Source: DASXZH01 sp963829965 | GTDB lineage: Bacteria > Armatimonadota > Fimbriimonadia > Fimbriimonadales > Fimbriimonadaceae | Direction: 5' to 3' | Assembly: GCA_963829965.1 (NCBI GenBank) | Contig: CAWHLK010000032.1 | Location: 62,001 to 126,000, forward strand | Length of the DNA stretch: 64,000 bases | Shown: positions 1-9,100 of the stretch, one piece after another | How the letters are laid out: every line of letters begins with the position of its first letter | Position numbering within the stretch: position 1 is the stretch's first letter | Notes under the pieces: model-generated | Seen by the model: only the letters and a program-made list of their open reading frames with translations | Told to the model about the DNA's origin: nothing | Database searches by the model: none | Translations under genes and position numbers: made by a program

Positions 1-2
1 AC

Positions 3-1889
3 TATTTCAACGCAGTTAGCCCCGAGGAGTTGCTCGGCAAATGCGACCACGATTTCTACCCTCAGGAAATCGCCGATCTCTGCCTCGCCGATGAGCAGAC
101 GCTCATGGAATCCGGCAAGCCACTCTTGAATCACGAGGAGATCGGGCGCAATCCTGATGGGACACAGGTTTGGCTGTCCACCACCAAGGTTCCGCTTCGG
201 GATTCGCAAGGCGAAGTGGTGGGCATGGTGGGCATTTCGCGGAACGTGACGGTACAAAAACAAGCGCAAATCGCCCTCATGGAAACTGCAAAGGAGTTGG
301 AAGAAACCAACAAGCTTCTAGGAGCTGCGCGGGATGAAGCACTCGATTCCTCGCGTGCAAAATCGCAGTTCCTCGCCAACATGAGTCACGAGATCCGCAC
401 GCCCATGAACGGGGTGATCGGCATGACCGAACTCCTCGCCACCACTTCCTTAAGCAAGGAGCAGCGGGAGTTTGTCGAGACGATCGCGGCCTCAGGCGAG
501 AGCCTCTTGGCGGTGATCAACGATATCCTCGATTTCTCGAAAATCGAGGCAGGCAGACTCAAGATCGAAAGCGTGGAGTTCCGGCCTTGTGAGATTCTTG
601 CGGACGTGCTGAGGCTTTACGCGCCCTCCGGCGACTCCAAAGGGATCGAACTCATTGGGGACATCTCCGCCTCAACTGAGGTCACTTGCCTTGGTGACCC
701 CACGCGCTTACGGCAGATTCTTTCCAACCTTGTTGGCAACGCCGTAAAGTTCACGGACCGTGGGCACATTTTGCTGTCTGCATCGGTGGAAGCCTCGGAG
801 AAGGGACCGCAGTTTTGTTTCAGCGTGGAGGACACGGGAATCGGCATTCCGTCGGAGCGCATCTCTTCCATCTTTGAGTCCTTTACTCAGGCGGACGCTT
901 CGACCACGCGTAACTATGGAGGCACTGGCCTTGGCCTGACTATCAGCCGCCAACTTGCTCATCTGATGAACGGCCATATCGAGGTGGAAAGCAAAGTTGG
1001 CGTGGGTAGCAAGTTTCAAATCCGGATTCCTCTTACGCGCTGCAGTGAGCCAAAAGCGCCGGTGGCCAGCGATCTTGCCGGCTTGCGCGTATTAATTTGC
1101 GACGACATTGCAGTAAATCGGCAGATCCTGGCGGCCCATCTTAGAGGCGCCGGTTGCGAGGTTGAGATCGCCGAGCGGGGAACCGCGTCCTTAGACCGTA
1201 TTGCCGATCTGGGGCGCCCGCCCATCGAGCTTCTTGTCCTGGACTATATGATGCCCGTGCTGAGCGGGCTGGATGTAGCCAAGTCCATAAACTCGCTGTC
1301 CCTTCCCTCGAAACCGGCCATCCTCATGCTTACGTCCGCCGGGTGCGGAGTGGAAGGCGTCGATCTCGCCGGGCTTGGAATTGACGCATGCCTGGATAAG
1401 CCAATAATGCGCGCCGCGCTCTTGGAAGCGGTCAGCCATCTGGCAGGCAACCGGACACTTACTGGCCTTCCTGACAATACGCAACCGGTGTCTCTCGCAC
1501 TTGCCCATCAATGGCTGAAGGTTCTCTTGGTTGAGGACAACGATGTGAACGAACGCGTGGCCAATCTCCTTCTACAAAGCCTAGGATGTCACGTGGTTAC
1601 GGCTAAGAACGGGATGGTCGCGTTGGAGATGTTAGACCACACGTTCAACATTGTCCTTATGGATTGTCAGATGCCGATTATGGATGGCTATGAGACGACG
1701 AAAAAAATCCGCGAGATGGAAGGCGATTCCGGCCGCCATGTGCCGATTGTGGCGCTTACGGCAAGCGCGCTGGATCACGACCGCTTGCGTTGCCTGCAAG
1801 CGGGAATGGACGATCACATCTCCAAACCGATCACGCGGGCTTCCTTGATGAACACGCTCGTCAAGTTCACCGAAAACCTGGCCGCCTAG
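3..1889 (+). CDS. Hybrid sensor histidine kinase with two receiver domains (5' end cut by window)
   Basis: Cytoplasmic multi-domain signalling kinase. The frame is open to base 3, and the upstream residues (YFNAVSPEELLG) belong to a PAS fold, so the true start lies outside the window. Numbering from the TTG at base 30: PAS/PAC to about residue 75; a short coiled coil; a HisKA domain with the H-box NMSHEIRTPMNG (phospho-acceptor His about 120); a HATPase domain with N-box (NLVGNAVKF), G1 (DTGIGIP) and G2 (GGTGLGL). A first receiver follows (DD, then LDYMMP, then DKP near 380-460), then a second (VEDNDVN, LMDCQMP, SKP near 500-610). The BarA-like layout implies intramolecular relay, normally ending at an Hpt protein or a response regulator that is not seen here. 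The signal sensed is unknown. Confidence 0.95.
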   Translation, partial: YFNAVSPEELLGKCDHDFYPQEIADLCLADEQTLMESGKPLLNHEEIGRNPDGTQVWLSTTKVPLRDSQGEVVGMVGISRNVTVQKQAQIALMETAKELEETNKLLGAARDEALDSSRAKSQFLANMSHEIRTPMNGVIGMTELLATTSLSKEQREFVETIAASGESLLAVINDILDFSKIEAGRLKIESVEFRPCEILADVLRLYAPSGDSKGIELIGDISASTEVTCLGDPTRLRQILSNLVGNAVKFTDRGHILLSASVEASEKGPQFCFSVEDTGIGIPSERISSIFESFTQADASTTRNYGGTGLGLTISRQLAHLMNGHIEVESKVGVGSKFQIRIPLTRCSEPKAPVASDLAGLRVLICDDIAVNRQILAAHLRGAGCEVEIAERGTASLDRIADLGRPPIELLVLDYMMPVLSGLDVAKSINSLSLPSKPAILMLTSAGCGVEGVDLAGLGIDACLDKPIMRAALLEAVSHLAGNRTLTGLPDNTQPVSLALAHQWLKVLLVEDNDVNERVANLLLQSLGCHVVTAKNGMVALEMLDHTFNIVLMDCQMPIMDGYETTKKIREMEGDSGRHVPIVALTASALDHDRLRCLQAGMDDHISKPITRASLMNTLVKFTENLAA

Positions 1890-1907
1890 ACCTTGGCAAC
1901 CCCGGGC

Positions 1908-3002
1908 CTAGCTGTACAGATAGGAACCGTCAGTGCTGCCGTTCGCCTTGGAGGAGCTGTACGTGCTGCTTTTGCTGCCGTTGGGGGTGGCGTCGATGGT
2001 GCCGCCGGTGCTGCATATGAGATCGTAATAGGTGCTTCCTGAGGCAGTGATGCCCTCAACCTCTATGTGGCCCCTGAAAGCTGCCACCACGCCGTAGTCG
2101 TTCGACCCGATCGTCGCGCCTGTTGCAGCGATGCTGCCGTCTTCTGTAGCCAGCAGCCCGTTATGGCAATAGTGGATGATGCACGCGGGCGCCGTTATGT
2201 GGCCGCCGTATTGCGCAAAAAGACCGGTATCGGTGCGGGCGCCTGCGATGACGCTTGCAAGGGTGATGCCCGATGCGATATTCACCGTCGCGTTGTGGGC
2301 CGCGTAAACACCGGAAGCGGTGAAGTTGGTGATCGTGGTTGTTGAGTTCACAGCTACGGTCGAGCCCCAGTCGGCAAAGATGCCGGTGCTGAATCCGTTG
2401 ATTTCCACGTTGGAGATCAACCCCATCGTCGCGTTCGTGGACGTGTAAAAACCCTGGGTGCTTGGCTCCGCGGTTTCCAATTGCAGGGTGGAAACCCCGC
2501 CAAACGCATGCCCCGTATCCAATATGAACCCGCTGGACTGCGTAAAGCTAAGCTGGATGTTGGCGAGAGAGTCGCCGGCAATCGTTATCTGCGCGCCGTT
2601 CGGATGATCTAGCGAAAAAGGAGCGCTAAAGGTCTCGTCAAAGTTCGCGTACTTGGTGATGATTTCGATTGAGATCGTCGAAGATTGGGCGATCCTCGCG
2701 TTGGCGATGTATGCCCAGGCAACCGCCAACGATGGGAAAGGCATTCGCGATCCGATCTGGATGACGATCGGATTGCGAGCGTAGTTCAACTCCCAGGAAT
2801 AGTAGGCTGACGTAGGCACCAAGTCTTGGGTGGTCACCGCATGGAGGCAGCGGTAGACGTTGCCGTCGTAGGTGACCATATCGCCCGGCGCGTAAGTTGC
2901 GGTCTTGCTCCATTGGGGCGGAACCGTTTGGGCTCCGGCCGTAAGCGGCGCCAGAAAAACGCAGCATGCAATGAAGAAGGCGAGAAGTTTTGCGGTGCTC
3001 AT
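1908..3002 (-). CDS. Secreted carbohydrate-binding / right-handed beta-helix protein
   Basis: 364 residues with a clear Sec signal peptide (hydrophobic FFIACCVFLAPLTAGA, cleavage after AGA-Q). Residues about 30-70 (WSKTATYAPGDMVTYDG, then VYRCLHA) resemble the small CBM5/12-type chitin-binding fold. The rest is rich in Gly, Thr, Ser and Asn with repeated short beta strands (GIFADWGSTVAV, GVYAAHNATVNI, GLFAQYGGHI), typical of a parallel beta-helix as in pectate-lyase-like proteins and phage tailspikes. No catalytic residues can be assigned. It converges on the kinase. A CBM-like WSSSTTYGYGAQV segment also occurs in the tail-like protein at the right end of the window, so a tailspike-derived surface protein is possible. 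Confidence 0.75.
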   Translation of the reverse strand: MSTAKLLAFFIACCVFLAPLTAGAQTVPPQWSKTATYAPGDMVTYDGNVYRCLHAVTTQDLVPTSAYYSWELNYARNPIVIQIGSRMPFPSLAVAWAYIANARIAQSSTISIEIITKYANFDETFSAPFSLDHPNGAQITIAGDSLANIQLSFTQSSGFILDTGHAFGGVSTLQLETAEPSTQGFYTSTNATMGLISNVEINGFSTGIFADWGSTVAVNSTTTITNFTASGVYAAHNATVNIASGITLASVIAGARTDTGLFAQYGGHITAPACIIHYCHNGLLATEDGSIAATGATIGSNDYGVVAAFRGHIEVEGITASGSTYYDLICSTGGTIDATPNGSKSSTYSSSKANGSTDGSYLYS

Positions 3003-3159
3003 GTCTCTATCTTACGGCCTAATGGCGTAACGCGTGACGGGTAACGTGTGACGCGAAGGGAAGGTGGTCTCGAATATTCCGGAATCAGTACGATATTAGA
3101 GGCTCATTCCACCGATTCACTGGCATCACTGCGGTTATGAGCCCACCGCTCGTAACTCT

Positions 3160-3597
3160 TTACCGGCCCATCAAGCTGTCCATCTCGATGTTCGCCACGC
3201 GCAGCCTCGCGCAAAGCACTCTCGCGATGTTCTCGTAGATTCGCGACGCGATATCGGGGTTCGCCATGAGAAGTTCCCGCAGCTGCTTGGAAGGAAAGAT
3301 AGCAACCTTCGACTTCCCCGCGGACCTAACCGAGGCCGAGCGGGGCATTTCGTCCACCAGAGAGATTTCCCCAAAAACGCTGCCTGCGCCCACTTCTCTG
3401 ATTTCCTTGTCCAGATTGCCAAAAATCTTGGCTTTTCCATCCAGCAGAAGAATGAGGTCCGAATTGCGGTCGAACTGCCTTATGATGACTTCGCCGCCAT
3501 CGAACTCTTTTGATCGTGCAATGGACGCGAGCATTGACGTCTGCGCCTCCTTTAGTCCAAGTCCAAAGCTGTTTTGTATCGCCTCAATCAGTTCCAT
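3160..3597 (-). CDS. Cyclic-nucleotide-binding (Crp-type beta-roll) domain protein
   Basis: 145 residues that are almost entirely one cNMP-binding beta-roll. The frame is open further upstream, but ATG 3597 is preceded by the strong ribosome site GGAGGTGAGG, so that start is chosen. The phosphate-binding cassette is GSVFGEISLVDEMPRSASVRS (residues about 78-98), with the Gly-Glu and Arg-Ser-Ala pattern expected for cAMP or cGMP contacts. There is no helix-turn-helix after the roll, so this is not a complete Crp/Fnr regulator. It may act as a stand-alone sensor or partner subunit. Confidence 0.85.
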   Translation of the reverse strand: MELIEAIQNSFGLGLKEAQTSMLASIARSKEFDGGEVIIRQFDRNSDLILLLDGKAKIFGNLDKEIREVGAGSVFGEISLVDEMPRSASVRSAGKSKVAIFPSKQLRELLMANPDIASRIYENIARVLCARLRVANIEMDSLMGR

Positions 3598-3649
3598 CCT
3601 CACCTCCGAAAGCAAAGACAAGATACCCCGGACGGAGAAGTGTTGGGTT

Positions 3650-3685
3650 TTGGGTGTTGGGTGTTTGGGCCAACCCAACACCCAA
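3650..3685 (-). terminator. Perfect 13-bp inverted repeat between sigma-factor and cNMP genes
   Basis: Arm TTGGGTGTTGGGT (3650-3662) pairs perfectly with ACCCAACACCCAA (3673-3685) across a 10-base loop. It lies just downstream of the minus-strand ECF gene and upstream of the cNMP gene, so it could end the sigma-factor transcript. No clear U tract follows. The GGGTGTT/AACACCC wording also occurs in the C-rich tract near 55 kb, so it may instead be a dispersed repeat. Confidence 0.5.
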
Positions 3686-3698
3686 TGCTTTGCTTCCG

Positions 3699-5114
3699 CT
3701 ATTTCTGGCGGGGGGTATCCATCGTCAGTTCGAACGGCGCAGTGATGCCCAGGGAGTCCGATGCCAACGCGGTCTTTGGCAGAGGATCATAGTCAAACTC
3801 TGTATAACCCAGCAGATACCACCCGGCCTTGTCTTTGCTATAGGTTTCTTCTCGCACGAGGCGGTGGGTTTGTTCATCAATGTAACCGGTCATTCGGAAC
3901 ATCCCATTCTCGGTCACTTGATGAGGAATCACCGTATATTGCTGGCCCTCCACCTTTATCGAACGGCTAGGAAGCAATTCCACCACCGCGCGTTTCCAGA
4001 AGTGCTCGATTTTGCTGAAGTCGGAATCGAGAGGGGTGATTTGCGGCGCTTGCGCCCACTTTCCTTCCGAAGTGCCGGCAATTGCTTGGCTCTTGGAGAT
4101 CGTCATAATGCCGCCGCTTGGCGTGCGCACCGTCACCGTTTCGCCGGACTTGCTTTCCGCAAGAAGATAATCCGCCGTGCTCTTGCCACCTTTCCAATAG
4201 TCGTAGTTGGTGATTCGCTGGGTGAGCCCGTTGATCCACTGTTCGCTGATCTTATGAGGCCTAAAATTGGGGTCCCGGTCTGCGCCTGCCGGCTGAACCG
4301 CATAGGAAACCACGTGGTAGGCAGTCGTCGTAAACGGCGCGGGACCATGCAGTTGTTGATAGGCGATAATGCCGAACGCGGCCGCCCCGGCCCCGATGGC
4401 CAGTTTGGTAAGTGCGAGTTTGAAGGCTGTCTTTTTCATGAGGATCGTCGCTCCTTTTGCCATTGCAATCACTTGTGGTGTGTGCGAGACCGCGGTTACG
4501 GTTGATGCCTTTGCGATGAGCGCGGCCGGCGCGTGGGCCTGCGGCACGTTCAGTTGATAGGGAAGATTCGAACCCGTGATGAAGAAGCCGGAGCCGGACA
4601 GTTTGGATCTAAGCTTGCCTAGCGCCCGCTCGACCCTCATACGGGCCGCGTCCGGGCTGGCGCCCAAAGCTTGGGCAACCTCATCCAGAGAAAGACCCTG
4701 CAGGTGGCGCATAACCACCGCCTCGCGGTCCCTCTTGGAGAGGTTGGCGAGGGCTTCATCCAGCATCAAGGCCATGGTTACGTCCTTCGCTTCCGAGTTT
4801 TTTTGCCCGTCTCCAATCGCTTGTTCCATCTTCTTGATCTTTGCCTCCCGGCTCAGGTGTCCCTTGCAAACCAGCACCGCCATGCTGTGCAGCCACGGCG
4901 CGAGCGTTCGCGGCGCGGAAAGCCGGCCCGCGTTCTTGGATAGAAGCAGAAAGACCGCTTGCGAGGCATCTTCCGCCGCCTCCGCCTGGCCTAAACAGCG
5001 CAGACATGTGGCGTAGACCATGTTCGCGTAGCGGGTTACCAAAGCCGAAAAGGCTTCCTGCGACCCGTCTTTCGCAAACCGCTCCAGAAGGAGCCCGTCG
5101 TTCGGATATTCCAT
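3699..5114 (-). CDS. ECF-type RNA polymerase sigma factor with membrane-anchored C-terminal domain
   Basis: 471 residues from ATG 5114 (MEYPNDGLLLERF); the frame is open upstream, but that stretch is low-complexity and precedes the usual ECF N-terminus. Sigma region 2 is at about 10-80 (AFSALVTRYANMVYATCLRCL, AEDASQAVFLLL). Region 4 is at about 115-175 (LSKRDREAVVMRHLQGLSLDEVA, an HTH). After a linker, one transmembrane helix (LALTKLAIGAGAAAFGIIAY, about 220) leads to a domain of about 230 residues of unknown fold, probably outside the membrane. No separate anti-sigma gene is adjacent. In ECF groups with such extensions, the C-terminal part controls the sigma domain in cis. The stimulus is unknown. 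Confidence 0.85.
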   Translation of the reverse strand: MEYPNDGLLLERFAKDGSQEAFSALVTRYANMVYATCLRCLGQAEAAEDASQAVFLLLSKNAGRLSAPRTLAPWLHSMAVLVCKGHLSREAKIKKMEQAIGDGQKNSEAKDVTMALMLDEALANLSKRDREAVVMRHLQGLSLDEVAQALGASPDAARMRVERALGKLRSKLSGSGFFITGSNLPYQLNVPQAHAPAALIAKASTVTAVSHTPQVIAMAKGATILMKKTAFKLALTKLAIGAGAAAFGIIAYQQLHGPAPFTTTAYHVVSYAVQPAGADRDPNFRPHKISEQWINGLTQRITNYDYWKGGKSTADYLLAESKSGETVTVRTPSGGIMTISKSQAIAGTSEGKWAQAPQITPLDSDFSKIEHFWKRAVVELLPSRSIKVEGQQYTVIPHQVTENGMFRMTGYIDEQTHRLVREETYSKDKAGWYLLGYTEFDYDPLPKTALASDSLGITAPFELTMDTPRQK

Positions 5115-5221
5115 CGAAGAGTTCGTATCTCGTGATACCACGCTTATAGAAGCAGGGTTCAGGACAAAACCGAACAGGGGATTTTTGAGTTTGGGGAAGT
5201 TGGGGTTAGGCGGCTCGCATT

Positions 5222-5281
5222 CCGGAAGCAAATGATGAAGTTCTGGCCGCGATTGCGGCCAGAACTTCAACCATTTGCCGG
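5222..5281. terminator. Long imperfect hairpin between phosphoesterase and sigma-factor genes
   Basis: The core arms GAAGTTCTGGCCGC (5237-5250) and GCGGCCAGAACTTC (5255-5268) pair perfectly over a GATT loop. Outer CAAATG/CATTTG and CCGG/CCGG pairs extend the structure. It lies about 90 bases past the stop of the minus-strand phosphoesterase and upstream of the ECF gene. No U tract is seen, so it may be a factor-dependent terminator, an mRNA stabiliser or an extragenic palindrome. Confidence 0.5.
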
Positions 5282-5366
5282 AAGAAGGGGGGAAGCACAC
5301 GTTCCCCAGTCGGTCCGAGGGCCTCGTTCGGAATAACAACGCTTCGCTATCCAAGGGCCAGCTTCG

Positions 5367-7850
5367 CTACCCCTTCGTCAGGAACGAATGCACCGGTGCG
5401 GGCACCGGTGTGCCCGGCTTCAGCGCGTGCCAAAGAATGGCGTTCATCTTCTGCGGGTCCGCGCGGTCCACGTCGCTGAAGTCCAGCAAAGCCGATTGCT
5501 GCGCGCCCAGGCCCTTCTCCGGGTTCCTGGCCTCCAGATCACCCAAATACGGCTGGCAGTTGTACGCCTCTAAATCCGGCTTGTCAGTGAAACAGCGGAA
5601 GAGCGGAGTTGCGTGGGCGTCGTACTCCGTCATCGGCGGGAGACCCAGCATGAGCTCAATGGTTCGCACGAAGGAAGAAGTCGTGTAGTGGGTGTGGTCC
5701 ACATAGGCTTTTCGCGTCCAAGGCGAAATCACCAAGGCCACCGAGCGGTGGCAGTCCACGTGGTCGGCGCCGTCCTGCGCGTCGTCCTCAAGGACGAGGA
5801 TCGCCGTTTCTTTCCAAAACCGGCTCTTGGAGACCGCCTCCACGATTTGGCCGAGGGCCTGATCGTTGGCTGCCACGTTGGCGAATGGGGTGTAAGCCTT
5901 TGCCCGAAGCGCCTGGGTGTGATCTTCGCCCAGGCTCATCACCATATACTGCGGCCAGTTGCCGGTCTTTTCCGCCTCGTGCAGGTCGTTGATGAACACC
6001 TGTGCGCGAACCGTATCGTGCTTGTTGAGCCCGCCCTTCACATTGAACCACGCGAGGCTGGCGTGTCCGTCCAACCCCTTTAAACCGGTGAAAACCGGCG
6101 GGGCATCGGGAGTGGATTTGAACGCCGCGCCTTCTCCATAGCTCATGTAAGAGAGACCGTGTTTCCGGCAGGCGTCCCACAGAAAGCCGGCGGGCGAATC
6201 GTTCAGGCGGTCGTCGGCATCGGGTTCGCCCCGGTCCGAGTAGCTGTTCTCGAAGGCCATCTCTTTGAAATCCGTTGCGTAGGCGGAGTTGCACCACATG
6301 TGGCCGTCTTCGCTGACTTCGCCATCGCAATAAAAGTTGTCCAACAGCACGCCGTCTTGCACAAGCTTGTGAGCATTCGGAGTCACTTGCTGGCCGAACA
6401 GTACGAGGCTTGGGTCGCCGTTGCCTTCTTTTTCGTCGCCTAGAACCTGGTCGTAGGTTCTGTTTTCACGGATGATGTAGATGACGTGTTTGATATTGCT
6501 GATCGCACGCTTTCCGTCTTCCACCAAAGCTGCGTCTTCGGAGCCGTTCGCGCGGGGATGGGGGATATTGGCCACCACCTGTTGAGTGTAGGCGGCGAGC
6601 CTGCGGGCATCCGGCAGCTGGATGATGGAAACGGCGCCGCTCAGGCAGTCGCAGATGTAATCCATGTGTGCGGAACCGTCCGGCTGCATCATCCCATCGG
6701 CAGTCGTGTACGTATTGTTCGGCCGAACCGCCATGCCCTTGCCCACGCCAACGTACAGCGTTCTCCCGTTGGCCGAAACTGAAACCGCCGACGGATACCA
6801 GCCGGTCGGAATGAAGCCAAGCACGCGTGACTGGTTTCGAAGGGATGTGTCCACGACGCCAATACAGTTGAGGCCGGCATCTGCGACAAACAGGCGCTTG
6901 CCGTCCTGAGTGAGGCTCAATGCGAGCGGGGTTGCCCCGACTCTCGGCCCGCTCGGGTCCGGGGTCACCCGGATCACCTCTTGCGCCTCCCCTTTGCTGC
7001 TGAGCACAGCCACGGTGTCTTTGCCCGCGCAAGATACGAAGAGCCGGTCAGCGCCGGCATTCTTGTCCCACAGCAGATCGCAAGGGTGGGCATCTACAGC
7101 TGCCTTGGTGATCTGGGTCAGAGTCTGGGTGTCAAAGAAAGAAACCGACTTGTCTCCCCAGTTTGAAACCGCGGCGATCTTTCCGTCAGGTGACAGGGCC
7201 ACGCCGTACGGGCGGTAGCCGGTGGTCGCCTTTTCTAAGACCGAGCCGGTGGAAGGATCCAGCTTGTAGAGCGTGTCGTTCAGCAGGTTAGTCGCGTACA
7301 GCGAGCCGTCCGCAGCTAAAGCGAGGCCGGAGACCCATCGGTCCTTGTCCTCCAATCCCTGAATGGCAAGCGAAGGCCTGCGGGAATAAGACCCGTCGGA
7401 TTCTTTTTTGAAGACCAGAATGGGTTGGTTTTGCGCTGCCATCGCCTCATCGGGAATGCGAAATCGCTTGGATGCTTCCCCTGCAAAGTGTTTACTCACC
7501 TCACCGCCGGTGGAAAGATAGAGGGTCGACCCGTCGGGAGTAGCGCACATCCCCGTCCACGCTTTGCCAACATTGATCGATTGGAGCATTTTGCCGCTTT
7601 GTGCATCCAGCCGGTACACGCCGTGATCGTGATAGCCGCCGGTGCTCACGACCAGGTCTTGGCCGTCCACAAGGATCTTGAGGGGCATATCGCCGGGAAG
7701 CTCCGACTGCTCGCCGGCAGGCGTGACGGTGAAGCCGTTCGGCAAAACCGCCGCAACCTTGGGTTGGCGAGCCACATAGATGCCTATGGAAACGGCGGGT
7801 GCGACTAGCAACAGAATCCCAAGAAGCCTTTTTGTATTGGCGGTTTTCAT
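5367..7850 (-). CDS. YVTN beta-propeller / alkaline-phosphatase-superfamily phosphoesterase, copy 1
   Basis: 827 residues from ATG 7850 (MKTANTKRLLGILLL), with an N-terminal signal/anchor helix. Residues about 60-420 form YVTN-type propeller blades (LDPSTGSVL, LSPDGKIAAVSN, GWYPSAVSVSANGRTLYVG). From about 455 a phosphoesterase domain of the PF04185 type follows: VIYIIRENRTYDQVLGD holds the metal/nucleophile ENRT motif, and LEDDAQDGADHVDCHRS holds the second metal-site Asp and His residues. Export to the cell envelope is expected; the substrate (phospholipid or other phosphodiester) is unknown. A second gene at 44248-46731 encodes a co-linear protein of exactly the same length. Confidence 0.88.
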   Translation of the reverse strand: MKTANTKRLLGILLLVAPAVSIGIYVARQPKVAAVLPNGFTVTPAGEQSELPGDMPLKILVDGQDLVVSTGGYHDHGVYRLDAQSGKMLQSINVGKAWTGMCATPDGSTLYLSTGGEVSKHFAGEASKRFRIPDEAMAAQNQPILVFKKESDGSYSRRPSLAIQGLEDKDRWVSGLALAADGSLYATNLLNDTLYKLDPSTGSVLEKATTGYRPYGVALSPDGKIAAVSNWGDKSVSFFDTQTLTQITKAAVDAHPCDLLWDKNAGADRLFVSCAGKDTVAVLSSKGEAQEVIRVTPDPSGPRVGATPLALSLTQDGKRLFVADAGLNCIGVVDTSLRNQSRVLGFIPTGWYPSAVSVSANGRTLYVGVGKGMAVRPNNTYTTADGMMQPDGSAHMDYICDCLSGAVSIIQLPDARRLAAYTQQVVANIPHPRANGSEDAALVEDGKRAISNIKHVIYIIRENRTYDQVLGDEKEGNGDPSLVLFGQQVTPNAHKLVQDGVLLDNFYCDGEVSEDGHMWCNSAYATDFKEMAFENSYSDRGEPDADDRLNDSPAGFLWDACRKHGLSYMSYGEGAAFKSTPDAPPVFTGLKGLDGHASLAWFNVKGGLNKHDTVRAQVFINDLHEAEKTGNWPQYMVMSLGEDHTQALRAKAYTPFANVAANDQALGQIVEAVSKSRFWKETAILVLEDDAQDGADHVDCHRSVALVISPWTRKAYVDHTHYTTSSFVRTIELMLGLPPMTEYDAHATPLFRCFTDKPDLEAYNCQPYLGDLEARNPEKGLGAQQSALLDFSDVDRADPQKMNAILWHALKPGTPVPAPVHSFLTKG

Positions 7851-7866
7851 ATAGCTATTTTGCTCG

Positions 7867-7949
7867 ATGGCGCTTCGCGCCGTAAACCGCTGCGCTGTAC
7901 GGCGCGCAGCGCCATGTTTACGGTTCACAGTTCACAGTTCACAGTTCAC
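7867..7949. repeat. REP-like palindrome plus short tandem repeat
   Basis: ATGGCGCTTCGCGCC (7867-7881) and GGCGCGCAGCGCCAT (7901-7915) form a 15-bp stem with one mismatch; each arm borders a GTAAAC or GTTTAC word. Three and a half copies of an 8-base unit (TTCACAGT) follow at 7923-7949. The GGCGCGCAGCGCC/GTAAAC wording recurs at 61332-61470, so this is a dispersed extragenic element. It lies in the divergent gap between the phosphoesterase and the esterase. Confidence 0.7.
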
Positions 7950-7978
7950 GCCCCAATTCCCCGATGTACACTTTCATC

Positions 7979-9100
7979 ATGCGTCGGCTCCTTTACGTAA
8001 TCTTGTTGCTCCTGCCCATTGTTGCCTTCGCTCAAAAGAAGGAAGAGCCTCCCATCGTCTCGCCCGAGGTGAACGCGGACCGGTCGATCACCTTTCGCCT
8101 GAGAATGCCTTATGCCCATAACGTGGCGGTAGGCGTCGAGGGAATCCAAAAGGACATTGCGATGGCGAAAGACAAGACCGGCGTCTGGACTGTGACGGTA
8201 AAGCCGCAATCGCCCAACTACTACGGCTACTGGTTCACGGTGGATGGCGAGACCTGTTTGGATCCCCTTTGCAACCAGTACAGGCTGAACCAATGCTGGC
8301 AGAGCAACATGGTTCTCGTCCCCGGCGATCCTCCCGCCGCTTGGGAACTTCAGGACGTGCCCCACGGAGAAATCCATCAGCACTTCTACCAGTCCAAGAT
8401 CATCGGGGATCAGCAGGACTACTTCGTGTACACGCCGCCCGACTACCCGAAAGGTGGACCCTATCCGGTGCTCTATCTGCTTCATGGCTATAGCGACTTC
8501 GCCAACGCCTGGACCGAAGTGGGCATGGCGAATGTGATTTTGGACAACCTCATTGCCCAAGGCAAGGCGAAACCGATGCTCATCGTGATGCCGCTTGTGT
8601 ACGGCGCGCCCCGCATGAAGCCGCAAAAGACGCACAATCCGCCTTCGCGAGATATGCCGGACGACGATGAAGGGCATTTTAAAGAAGCGCTGCTCCGTGA
8701 GATCATTCCCCAAGTGGAGGCTGACTATAAGACGCTAAAGGGGCCGTCGTCTAGGGCGATCGCAGGGCTCTCGTATGGGGCCGATGAAAGTTTGTTCGTG
8801 GGCCTGAACAATCTGGACCATTTCGCCTATGTGGGCGGGTTCAGCCCCGCGGGGCCTTCCGATGTCCAATATAAAGGCTTGAACAGCTCTAAGGCCAACG
8901 CCGGGCTTAGACTCCTATTTATCACCTGGGGTAAGGACGATAGCTTTGCGGAGTCAGGCGGGGCGTGGGATGCCTGGCTGAAGAAGCACGGAATCAAGTT
9001 CGAGGAATCCGTGTTGCCCGGCACCCACGAATGGCCGGTCTGGCGCCAAAACCTCGTCCAGTTCTGCAAAGAGATCTTCAGGGTGACGAGCGACGAGTGA
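7979..9100 (+). CDS. Secreted esterase, enterochelin-esterase / esterase-D family
   Basis: 373 residues from ATG 7979 (MRRLLYVILLLLPIVAFA), giving a clean signal peptide. Residues about 25-120 look like an E-set/CBM48-type Ig domain (FRLRMPYAHNVAVGVEG, YYGYWFTVDG). From about 130 comes an alpha/beta hydrolase: oxyanion strand VLYLLHGYSD, nucleophile elbow GLSYGA (Ser about 265), and terminal His in GTHEWPVW (about 348), with the acid probably in the GKDDSF segment. This architecture is typical of exported feruloyl, acetyl-xylan or enterochelin-type esterases. Given the glycosidases elsewhere in the window, a plant-polysaccharide ester is a reasonable guess. Confidence 0.88.
   Translation: MRRLLYVILLLLPIVAFAQKKEEPPIVSPEVNADRSITFRLRMPYAHNVAVGVEGIQKDIAMAKDKTGVWTVTVKPQSPNYYGYWFTVDGETCLDPLCNQYRLNQCWQSNMVLVPGDPPAAWELQDVPHGEIHQHFYQSKIIGDQQDYFVYTPPDYPKGGPYPVLYLLHGYSDFANAWTEVGMANVILDNLIAQGKAKPMLIVMPLVYGAPRMKPQKTHNPPSRDMPDDDEGHFKEALLREIIPQVEADYKTLKGPSSRAIAGLSYGADESLFVGLNNLDHFAYVGGFSPAGPSDVQYKGLNSSKANAGLRLLFITWGKDDSFAESGGAWDAWLKKHGIKFEESVLPGTHEWPVWRQNLVQFCKEIFRVTSDE

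Noticed and set aside
3510..4505. 331-codon open frame on the plus strand
   Set aside because: Antisense to the ECF sigma factor C-terminal domain and crosses the inverted repeat at 3650; no protein-like pattern.
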